This document shows, piece by piece, positions 45,066 to 52,033 of a stretch of DNA of 64,000 nucleotides. The notes under the pieces are model-generated. The model had not been told where the DNA came from and ran no database searches. It saw nothing but the letters and a program-made list of their open reading frames with translations. The DNA comes from an uncultured Monoglobus sp. (GTDB lineage Bacteria; Bacillota; Clostridia; Monoglobales; Monoglobaceae), in NCBI GenBank assembly GCA_947624305.1, contig CANQKC010000007.1, positions 22,775 through 86,774 on the forward strand. Reading direction: 5' to 3'. Every line of letters starts with the position of its first letter. Position 1 is the first letter of the stretch. The position numbers and the translations under genes are program-made.

Positions 45066-46772
45066 TCAAAGATTGTCCAAGTAGGACAAGGGGTCTGAGG
45101 TTTGACTGTCAGAATCAGTACTGAGGATTTCCTCAGTTTCTTTTGAGGGAAAATTCAAATCCATCTTGATCGCATAAGTCCAAGTTGACTTTTCGCCTGG
45201 TTTGATAACGCGCTTTGTTTCAAGGCGACCCTCATCACAAATTAACACCCCCTTGCTTCTAAATGACTTGAGCAAGATTTTTAAATCGCCAAGTTCCAGA
45301 CTGGATATAATATCCTTAAATTTGGATTTGTCAAAAGCGATTGTGTGCCTGTATTTTGCGTCTTTGATAACTATTATTCGCCCTGCGATATCGGATGGGT
45401 ACACAGTCCTCCTGCCTCGTATAAAGCGATGGCGATTTCCGTTGACAAAATCGCAAAGCTTTTCATACGCTTCCTCAGTGGTGTCCCTAATTCTGATAGA
45501 AGAATTAGTTGCCTCAATGTCAATAAGCAGTTCTTTGATCGCGTCAACATTCAGGTTGAAACCTAATGCCTGACTAGCATAGGAAGCTGTAAGCAAAAGT
45601 GTTGCATATTTATTTGACAACCGATCCGAGTAAGAATTGCCCTCGGGGATAGCGTCAATCCACTCTTGGCGGAAAAGTTTAAAATCCCGCGCAATATCTT
45701 TAGGTGGGATTTTACCGAAATAATCAGCGAAAACACCAATGGCATGGCCGTAATTGTTCATACAGATGTGCTTGATATAATCGGCGGACTTTGCTGATTT
45801 AGTGTACGTCAATCCGCACAACTCAATAACGCGCATATCAATTCCCGTGAGATTCGGGCATTGCTCGGTGATATTTTTTTCGCCGGTCGAGACAATCGTT
45901 GTGCGATAACCCTTGCTTGGCTGTAGTGTGCTTCCACTATTCATTCGATCGCGTTCACAGCCAGTAGCTATTGCGTATACCATCTGTTCGATATTTGGAT
46001 CTCGAAAAAGTCCGAATTCGTCAAAGACAATAGGATATCCATAATTATCGTCCAGTGTCTTAATCAGTGCGTTGGCAGTTGTATTCCACGAGCGAAGCAG
46101 TCCATTTCGCTGAATGTCAGGAGATCCCGCAACACTCGCGATAAGATAAGCCGCTGTGGTCTTGCCCGTCGTAGAGCGTCCCGATAGGTGAATGAAAAGA
46201 TTTTCATTCCCCGTGAAAGAACCGCTATATCCTACAAGAACAGCCGAAAGGCCTATTGTGAGCGCCAACTCCATTGGCGTGTTGCCTATAACGTGTTTTT
46301 TCACCATTTCTTTCCAAATATCGAAGCTTCCTTTTGGCTCGATATCCAGATCGCCATAATAACTTGACACAAGCTGTTTTGTGTCGATCTTATGACTCCT
46401 AAAATATTTTTTGCCTTCAATGTTAAACCATCCTACGTTAGTATGCATAAAACCATAGTTTTTACAATCCAGTTCTTGTTGCATTAACGAATCAACGAGC
46501 ACACTAACGTTCGCATCGTGAACTGACAGGCCCTTACCAGAATAAGAGAGTAACTTATTCTTTGCAAAATCCGCACGTGGCAGTTGTAACTGTTTGTTTT
46601 CCCCAAGATAGTCAAAAGAAACATCCAAAATCGACTCCCCGCTTTCGAGTAAAATATTAATTTTGTCAACCAAAACCGCTTTTCCGTAGTCGTGGAAATC
46701 GGCGACATCGCCGTTGCGGTCAAATACATATCGTCCGAACATCCCGTCTTCGATTCCTACATTATTTAACAA
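45066..46772 (-). CDS. DUF927-family P-loop ATPase of the mobile element
   Basis: 568 residues from a TTG start at 46772, chosen because AAAGGGG lies 8 nt upstream; the open frame continues 14 codons further. Walker A is LSGRSTTGKTTAAYLIAS near residue 200 and a Walker B-like strand is YPIVFDEFGLFRD near 243. DUF927 proteins are helicase/ATPase-like proteins common in plasmids, phages and ICEs, often presumed to act in replication. The C-terminal 150 residues look like winged-helix DNA-binding and end in an acidic Ser/Thr/Asp tail. Confidence 0.8.
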   Translation of the reverse strand: MLNNVGIEDGMFGRYVFDRNGDVADFHDYGKAVLVDKINILLESGESILDVSFDYLGENKQLQLPRADFAKNKLLSYSGKGLSVHDANVSVLVDSLMQQELDCKNYGFMHTNVGWFNIEGKKYFRSHKIDTKQLVSSYYGDLDIEPKGSFDIWKEMVKKHVIGNTPMELALTIGLSAVLVGYSGSFTGNENLFIHLSGRSTTGKTTAAYLIASVAGSPDIQRNGLLRSWNTTANALIKTLDDNYGYPIVFDEFGLFRDPNIEQMVYAIATGCERDRMNSGSTLQPSKGYRTTIVSTGEKNITEQCPNLTGIDMRVIELCGLTYTKSAKSADYIKHICMNNYGHAIGVFADYFGKIPPKDIARDFKLFRQEWIDAIPEGNSYSDRLSNKYATLLLTASYASQALGFNLNVDAIKELLIDIEATNSSIRIRDTTEEAYEKLCDFVNGNRHRFIRGRRTVYPSDIAGRIIVIKDAKYRHTIAFDKSKFKDIISSLELGDLKILLKSFRSKGVLICDEGRLETKRVIKPGEKSTWTYAIKMDLNFPSKETEEILSTDSDSQTSDPLSYLDNL

Positions 46773-46804
46773 AAATAAAAACCCCTTTCTATTGAAAATA
46801 TAGA

Positions 46805-46830
46805 TTAACAACAACGCGTTGATTTGTTAA
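46805..46830. promoter_or_regulatory. Nested palindrome upstream of the DUF927 gene
   Basis: Outer arms TTAACAA and TTGTTAA enclose the perfect palindrome CAACGCGTTG, about 35 bp before the TTG start. The shape suggests an operator; the binding protein is unknown. Confidence 0.45.
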
Positions 46831-46902
46831 CAACCCCATTTTAACTTATTTGCTCGACATACACCATACCCATTTTTTTGCTAAAATTAAATGGCAAAAA
46901 AC

Positions 46903-46930
46903 GCAAAAACCAGGATTTATGAATCCTGGT
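46903..46930 (-). terminator. Terminator overlapping the end of the 347-residue gene
   Basis: ACCAGGATT / AATCCTGGT arms with a short loop, followed on the minus strand by a T-run. The left arm encodes the last codons of the upstream gene and the loop contains its stop codon. Confidence 0.8.
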
Positions 46931-47960
46931 CAGGTTGATATTTTGATTTAAATTCTTCAAACCTCTTGTTAATTTTATCAATACGTTTTTTATCAGATTT
47001 CAATATAGATGGGCTATTTTTTATTTTGTTTATTTTTTCAATACATTCAGCACAAATATTAGCAAAATGCTTTTTTGCAGCCTCTCCCAGCTCATCAACA
47101 AAAAGAGTGTATTTAAATCCTCCTTCCAATTCTTTAAATATGGTTAATAAATCACACAACATATCACTCGGATATGTCTTTTTTAAAACATAATCTATAT
47201 AACGCTCTAATAAAAATTTGTATTCTTCTAATAGATTTTTTTCACTTTCAATATCAATTGAAACATTTTCAATATAATTTCTGGCTTCTTTTTCCCATTT
47301 TGAATGTAATCGCTCAGAATTTATATCTTTATGGCTCGATTTTATATCTCTATCACAAACATATCTGCTAATCTCCTTCTTTAGTCGATCATTGTAATAT
47401 CCTATAACTTTTTTAGCGTTATCCAATATTTTTCTTATCCAATGGAATATATCTGTTGTCTTATAGTCTAATAAAGAAAATGGAATACTCGGCTTGTCAT
47501 AGTCTAACATCAACGCAACTATAATCGCAACATTTTCTATGGTGAATTTCTGCGTATATTTTTCTTTATCCGATTGCTCTACAGTGATACACTGAGCATC
47601 AAAACACGGATTTATTCCTTTTTCAATTTCTTCTGTAAATTCCTTAGAATACGATAACTCCACAGGTGAGATGTATTTATCTATAATATCATCCAATGAT
47701 TTACTTACTTCTACCATCTCATAATTGATTTCTACATCATAATCTCCCTCATCAATCATTTCATTATCTGCTGATAAATCAACAAAAAAATTACTTAATC
47801 TTTTCCCGAAATGATTGCAAACAACTTGTATTCGTCTATCAAGTTTGTTATATAGTTTTTCGTTATAATCTTCCCCTTTAAGTTCTGCATAACATCTAAA
47901 TATGTCTGTTTTGGTAAATAATCTAACCCTTTCAAAATATTTCTCAACAGCAGTTGCCAT
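46917..47960 (-). CDS. Unknown 347-residue mobile-element protein
   Basis: I do not recognise this protein. It starts at the ATG at 47960 (MATAVEKYFERVRLF), supported by GGAGG 8 nt upstream. It is strongly charged, rich in Lys, Glu, Asp and Ile, with long predicted helices. The segment about 190-300 (HWIRKILDNAKKVIGYYNDR and onward) looks coiled-coil-like. There is no signal peptide, membrane segment or nucleotide motif. AT-rich codon use matches the element. It could be an accessory or defence cargo gene; no function is claimed. Confidence 0.7.
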   Translation of the reverse strand: MATAVEKYFERVRLFTKTDIFRCYAELKGEDYNEKLYNKLDRRIQVVCNHFGKRLSNFFVDLSADNEMIDEGDYDVEINYEMVEVSKSLDDIIDKYISPVELSYSKEFTEEIEKGINPCFDAQCITVEQSDKEKYTQKFTIENVAIIVALMLDYDKPSIPFSLLDYKTTDIFHWIRKILDNAKKVIGYYNDRLKKEISRYVCDRDIKSSHKDINSERLHSKWEKEARNYIENVSIDIESEKNLLEEYKFLLERYIDYVLKKTYPSDMLCDLLTIFKELEGGFKYTLFVDELGEAAKKHFANICAECIEKINKIKNSPSILKSDKKRIDKINKRFEEFKSKYQPDQDS

Positions 47961-48067
47961 AATCATTACCTCCATATTAAATTCAGTAGGACAAGTCAAG
48001 CAACTAATTATGACTTGTCCCTCACTGAAAATTATATTATGATAATAATTAATTGTCAAGCAAGATT

Positions 48068-48169
48068 CTACTTCTTGCTCGCAAGATAGACGCTTACTGC
48101 AAGCATTGCGCCTTCACTGACTGAACTCAGCAAGGTTTCTGCTGCTGCGCCTGTTAATAAACCTAACAT
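48068..48169 (-). CDS. 33-residue hydrophobic mini-protein
   Basis: An ATG at 48169 preceded by AAAGGAG at 9 nt opens a 33-codon frame ending TAG at 48068. The peptide begins MLGLLTGAAAETLL and continues with a second apolar stretch (AMLAVSVYLA) and a basic KK end, so one short transmembrane or amphipathic helix is likely. It lies 108 bp upstream of the 347-residue gene's start. It might be a toxin-like, leader or membrane peptide. Confidence 0.5.
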   Translation of the reverse strand: MLGLLTGAAAETLLSSVSEGAMLAVSVYLASKK

Positions 48170-48249
48170 ACCTGCACACTCCTTTCCCTAAGCACTTTTC
48201 TTTGATGATTTTGGTACATAACAATAAATTTTAAAACATGATCTGGCGA

Positions 48250-48351
48250 TCAGGAGCATATTGTTTCTTTGACAGCTTCAGCACATAACAACAGACCTAA
48301 AGTAAGCCCGAATCCCAAAAGTTGATACTGCGTAAAATCACCCCCTTTCAT
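48250..48351 (-). CDS. Second 33-residue hydrophobic mini-protein (tentative)
   Basis: The frame from ATG 48351 to TGA 48250 is again exactly 33 codons, with an apolar core GFGLTLGLLLCAEAV and a short polar end. No ribosome site precedes the ATG, but a strong AAAGGGGGTG lies just inside, so the true start could be different or the frame not translated. It sits between the 115-residue gene and the first mini-ORF. Confidence 0.3.
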   Translation of the reverse strand: MKGGDFTQYQLLGFGLTLGLLLCAEAVKETICS

Positions 48352-48366
48352 TCTATGGATATATGG

Positions 48367-48714
48367 CTATATGCAAGTTGTCTTGATATCGTCGGGAGTG
48401 ATACCTATAGGCATAATAACTGTTGCGGAGTATTCTGTACCCAAAAGATATAAAATACTCACATAATCATCCGAAGATGAACAGTTGACCTTATTGGCAA
48501 ATTCAAACGGTATCTCCCTATAATCAAAAAATCCGTTGATGATTGTTTCCAAATCATCAACGGATTCCGCGATCAGCACATAACCGCCGTCCACATTGTT
48601 GTTATTGTAGTTTTCATCAAGTATTGATGTAACCCTTTCAGCCTCGGCAACAACCTCTATCGGCAGATGGCAAAGCAGCCCAAGCTGAGATTTTGTTTGT
48701 ATTTTGATTAACAT
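48367..48714 (-). CDS. Unknown 115-residue mobile-element protein
   Basis: I do not recognise a family. The start MLIKIQTKSQLGLLCHLPIEVV is an ordinary cytosolic N-terminus with no signal. Asp/Glu are frequent (SVDDLETIINGFFDY). The size and neighbours (DUF1643 upstream, 24 bp away) suggest a cotranscribed accessory pair. Codon use is AT-rich like the rest of the element. Confidence 0.6.
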   Translation of the reverse strand: MLIKIQTKSQLGLLCHLPIEVVAEAERVTSILDENYNNNNVDGGYVLIAESVDDLETIINGFFDYREIPFEFANKVNCSSSDDYVSILYLLGTEYSATVIMPIGITPDDIKTTCI

Positions 48715-48738
48715 ATCACCAACTCCTGTATAAATTTT

Positions 48739-49263
48739 CTATTGTGTTTTCTCTTGTAAAATATCGGGAGATACTTTGACAAGGCTCCATTCATAGACCT
48801 TTGGAAATAAAGGATGATAGAATTTTTTGCCCTCATCATCGGATATACAGAATAAATTTTCTGTATTGGCAAGAAGCTCCGCGACCTGTGACTTGCGCCT
48901 TCTGAAAACCTTGTTGTTTTCTCGACCCGTTCCCACAGCATAGATCACATCATCAGCAGATGAAATAAATTTTTTGATAGTTTTCAGATTTTGCTCATCA
49001 TCGCATGGCTCAATGACCGACTTGCCGTCACCGATATTCGCGAACATGTTAACGACCACCATCTTGCCATAGCCTAAACGGACAAGGTTCTCAATGCAGT
49101 AGTTTGTTGAGCGATCGAAGGATATACCGTTTGTTCGGCTCGGTGACAGCATAATAACCAGCGCACACGGCTTTTCCTTGTTCCATTCGACTGAGAGATA
49201 GTATCGCTTTGAATTGGTATCATCATATTGCACCTCCACCTTGATTGAATTTTTTTGAATCAT
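48739..49263 (-). CDS. DUF1643 family protein
   Basis: 174 residues. Hallmarks of DUF1643 are present: YLSVEW, LVIMLSPSRTNGISFDRSTN, MVVVNMFANIGDG and VIYAVGTGREN. The family is widespread on plasmids and ICEs and has no assigned reaction. GGAGG precedes the ATG. A 43-bp internal stretch (49096-49138) recurs as a scar at 42186, showing that a second copy of this region once existed next door. Confidence 0.85.
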   Translation of the reverse strand: MIQKNSIKVEVQYDDTNSKRYYLSVEWNKEKPCALVIMLSPSRTNGISFDRSTNYCIENLVRLGYGKMVVVNMFANIGDGKSVIEPCDDEQNLKTIKKFISSADDVIYAVGTGRENNKVFRRRKSQVAELLANTENLFCISDDEGKKFYHPLFPKVYEWSLVKVSPDILQEKTQ

Positions 49264-49286
49264 ACTAAACCTCCTATAAAATATTA

Positions 49287-49320
49287 TAAGTCCATGGCGT
49301 TATTTTCCGCCATGGACTTA
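49287..49320. repeat. 13-bp perfect inverted repeat upstream of DUF1643
   Basis: Arms TAAGTCCATGGCG / CGCCATGGACTTA with an 8-bp loop. No T-run follows, so it is more likely a protein-binding or RNA-processing hairpin, or an element-internal replication site, than a terminator. Confidence 0.6.
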
Positions 49321-49364
49321 CATTATTATAATATATATCTGAAAAGTAACTAACTACATTTTCC

Positions 49365-49842
49365 ATCAACAGATGACTTCCCCGACAATGATAACAGCAA
49401 AATCAGAAATTAGTTAATATATGTAAAACTCTATCTACAGATATATCTCAGCCCCTACCTATCTGAAGATACAGCTTAATTCCTAACCATCAACAGATAT
49501 GCCAAATCTCTACCTATCTATAAATAACTCACTCAATGCTCATCTGTAGATGAAATTTAATTTCTATATATCTACAGATGATATTCATATTTTTCCATCG
49601 ACAGATAGGTTCGTCGACGACGGCGACGACGGCGGATTCAGAATTTGCGAATATATATCCTATTTGTAGATACAACCTGATCTCTACTTATCTATAGATA
49701 TAATCTGATTTCTATTCATCTGTAGATATAACTTATTTCCTACCTATCTGTAGATATAGCTTATTTCCTATCAATCTATGGATATAGCTTAATATATATC
49801 TATAAATAAGATATATATTAAGCTAAGCCCATCTACAGATAG
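49365..49842. repeat. 28-bp-period iteron array, probable replication origin
   Basis: A degenerate core ATCTRYAGATA (near-palindromic) starts at 49365, 49433, 49461, 49489, 49516, 49542, 49570, 49597, 49662, 49690, 49718, 49746, 49774, 49798 and 49831. Most steps are 26-28 bp, with two wider gaps near 65 bp; the gap at 49615-49640 holds a GACGRCGGCGACGAC-like GC patch. The spacing puts most cores on similar helix faces only every few repeats. The array lies directly upstream of a replisome-organizer gene, the layout of plasmid and ICE origins. No gene lies in 49264-50162. Confidence 0.75.
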
Positions 49843-50524
49843 TATTCATATTATTTGACTTGACGCCGAAATTGACGGCGGAATAGATCATAATAGATGT
49901 AAATAGATATAAATAAATGCAAATAAATAATAAAAAAATAGTGATCAGAAGATAATAGATATTTGCTAATTTCTAATCACTATGATGGTGCGAGTGGTCT
50001 TACAGGACTTGCGTGAAAACGGCGTGGATACGTTGGTTTTGACAGTCAACAAACGGTATTAACTAAAATATTTTTGATGACTTTTTGGCGTGATCACAAA
50101 AGTTGTCTTTTTTTGACAAAAATTTTGTAGGTTTAAAATTTATACATAAGGAGTTAAAAATTATGGCGGTATTTAGAGTTGAGAAAACAAAGAATTTTAC
50201 TGTGATGTTTAATCATCATTTGAAAAATAAAAAATTATCTTTGAGGTCAAAAGGGTTGTTGTCGGTTATTCTCAGCCTGCCCGATAATTGGGATTTTACT
50301 ATCAAAGGCTTGGCGGCAATCAGCAAAGAGGGCGTTGACGCCATTCGCTCATCTATTTGTGAGCTTGAAGAAGCAGGATATGTGAAACGCAGACGCTTGA
50401 TAAGCCGCAGCGGCAAACTTTCAAAGACCGAATACACATTTTATGAGGTGCCGAGGCAGAAAGAATGCGACACAGAAAATAATGTTGAGAAAAAAATGTA
50501 TCCATAAACCCTATATCGGATGAT

Positions 50525-50599
50525 CCTACGTTGGAAAAGCCTATGTTGGAAAAACCTATGTTGGAAAATCCAATGTTGGAAAATCCAATGTTGGATAAG
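50525..50599 (+). repeat. Five 15-bp tandem repeats
   Basis: CCTATGTTGGAAAAN repeated five times with small changes. In the -1 frame relative to the annotated start they encode P-(M/T)-L-(E/D)-(N/K) pentads, a linker known from relatives of this replication protein. Confidence 0.8.
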
Positions 50600-50674
50600 T
50601 CAACGCAATTAAATACTAAATATATAAAATACTAATTTATTAAATACTAAAATATTAATAACTAACATAACAAA

Positions 50675-50738
50675 CTATCTATCCATCTATCAATCACGCG
50701 CGCGTGAAGAAAAACGATAATGTCGGATGGATAGATAG
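50675..50738. repeat. Long inverted repeat with CACGCGCGCGTG centre
   Basis: Perfect 13-bp arms CTATCTATCCATC (50675-50687) and GATGGATAGATAG (50726-50738) flank an alternating GC palindrome at 50695-50706. It lies inside the decayed replication gene and may be a secondary origin or rearrangement site. Confidence 0.55.
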
Positions 50739-50900
50739 ATATGAATAAATAAAATCCGAAATTAAAAAACAAATTGAATATAAAAACCTTTATCGCCTGA
50801 TAACGCACGGACAGATCGAAGAATTATATAATATCCGCGCTGTATAACATAGCCATAACAGCAGATAAAAACCGTCCGACTGATAAAAAGGGGGATAAGC

Positions 50901-51014
50901 TGTCACGCAGTAGGAGGCCTCAAACACCGAAAAAACGTAGGTTTTTCGGCTAAAAACAGGCAAGGCTATGTCCTTATATTAAAAACCTCAAAAACGAGGT
51001 TCTACTGCGTGACA
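50901..51014 (+). ncRNA. Structured RNA element, copy 1
   Basis: A perfect 13-bp closing stem TGTCACGCAGTAG / CTACTGCGTGACA encloses two hairpins: CCGAAAAA / TTTTTCGG (50928-50949) and AACCTC / GAGGTT around 50983-51001. The same arrangement recurs at 51074-51189 with changed sequence, which argues for a conserved RNA fold. The strand is inferred from the downstream plus-strand terminator. No RNA class was recognised. Confidence 0.5.
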
Positions 51015-51073
51015 CAAAGGGCGAATTCTGTATAGTTATTACTTTGAAAATATTTTCGGTTTTCAAGGTGCCG

Positions 51074-51189
51074 GAGTGGAAAAATAGAGGCCTGCGAGTG
51101 ACGTAAAAACGTTGGTTTTAAAGCCAAAAACATCTTCGGTAATATACTTATACCATAAACCCCAAAAATGAGGTTCTATTGTTCCACTC
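51074..51189 (+). ncRNA. Structured RNA element, copy 2
   Basis: The outer stem GAGTGGAA / TTCCACTC continues inward as AAATAG / CTATT. It shares with copy 1 the AGGCCT patch, an ACGTWGGTTTT stretch, GCCAAAAACA, a CTTATA segment and the AAACCYCAAAAAYGAGGTTCTA block at its 3' side. The different outer stem with kept pairing is compensatory change. A terminator follows at 51197. Confidence 0.5.
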
Positions 51190-51196
51190 ATACTAA

Positions 51197-51226
51197 GAGC
51201 ATAAACACGGTTATGCTCCTGTTTTT
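51197..51226 (+). terminator. Plus-strand terminator after the RNA elements
   Basis: GAGCATAA / TTATGCTC stem with a 6-nt loop, then CTGTTTTT. Confidence 0.75.
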
Positions 51227-51387
51227 ATGCTAACAAAAATAAACCATTCGCTATGCGGAATAGTTCCGAAGAAAAATTTAACTTAAAGTAATTGCAAAAA
51301 ACTCCTATACCATAATAAAAGCAATTTAGCACCTACGACAAAATAGTACACCCTTTTTGCGTACTTGTGGTTTTGTTACGGCAAAGA

Positions 51388-51818
51388 GGAATATCTCACA
51401 CGGAAATCATGCTGCTCGTTCACGTCACGCCCGAATTTTCAGACCGCTCTACCCTTTGGAACGCCGTTGAGAAAATCAAAAAGGCGAAAAATTCACAGTT
51501 TGCAAGAGAAATCGAACTTGTTATCCCGAAAGAGTTATCAGAAAAGCAGCAGCTTGCGCTTGTCCGTGAGTATTGTGAAACAAAATTTTGTGTCAGCCGG
51601 TATGTGCGCCGACATTGCCATTCACGATAAAAAAGATGGAAAACCTCACGCTCATATCCTGCTCACTATGCGTCCGATCGAGCAGAACGGAACATGGGGG
51701 CGAAGTCCAAAAAAGAATATATCCTTGACGAAAACGGCGAAAAGGTGAAGCTGAAAAATGGAAACTTCAAAACCCGAAAGATTGATACCGTAGACTGGAA
51801 CAATCAGGACAAAGGTTC
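51388..51818 (+). pseudogene. MobA/MobL relaxase fragment with two frameshifts
   Basis: Piece 1 reads TPEFSDRSTLWNAVEKIKKA and QFAREIELVIPKELSEKQQ. After a frameshift near 51592, piece 2 gives AGMCADIAIHDKKDGKPHAH (the HxH metal site of HUH relaxases) and LLTMRPIEQNGTWG. After a second shift near 51700, piece 3 gives KSKKEYILDENGEKVKL and DTVDWNNQ. The N-terminal catalytic tyrosine region and the whole C-terminal helicase/primase half are missing. The element therefore cannot mobilise itself with this gene. Confidence 0.85.
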
Positions 51819-51881
51819 TCTTATCGTTTTTGTACAATGTACATTATTTTCTTGACGTTTCACATATTTATTGCGTAATTA

Positions 51882-51907
51882 CAAAGGTCTGCCGAAGCAG
51901 ACCTTTG
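51882..51907. terminator. Hairpin at the element's right side
   Basis: CAAAGGTCTGC / GCAGACCTTTG, a perfect 11-bp stem with a CGAA loop and no long T-run. It lies between the relaxase remnant and the convergent 1312-residue surface gene; 51820-52033 otherwise shows nothing. Confidence 0.5.
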
Positions 51908-52033
51908 TGTACGGTTTAATGGGAAGAAATTAATTTATTGTCTCAACTGCAATAGAATTTCGTAACGATTCTCGTTTGCCGTTGTATGCATGCAATGAAA
52001 TACAGCTGACAATTTAAATATTGCTTAATTCAC

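Larger units (their letters stand above)
50163..50847 (+). pseudogene. Broken replisome-organizer (DUF6017-type) gene
   Basis: The intact 5' part (50163-50507, 114 residues) starts MAVFRVEKTKNFTVMFNHHL after AAGGAG and carries the winged helix (LSLRSKGLLSVILSLPDNWD, GVDAIRSSICELEEAGYVKR) that family members use to bind origin DNA. The frame stops after an A7 run near 50490. The expected continuation (repeated PMLEN/K pentads, then STQLNTK) is in the -1 frame to a stop at 50635. A shorter DUF6017-like piece (IKSEIKKQIEYKNL) ends at 50847. Either slippage at A7 makes a longer protein or the gene is decaying; the downstream decay favours the latter. Confidence 0.7.

Noticed and set aside
49365..49842. 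CRISPR array
   Set aside because: The regular 28-bp spacing looks CRISPR-like, but cores are only about 11 bp and degenerate, spacers are not unique sequences between identical repeats, and no cas gene is near.
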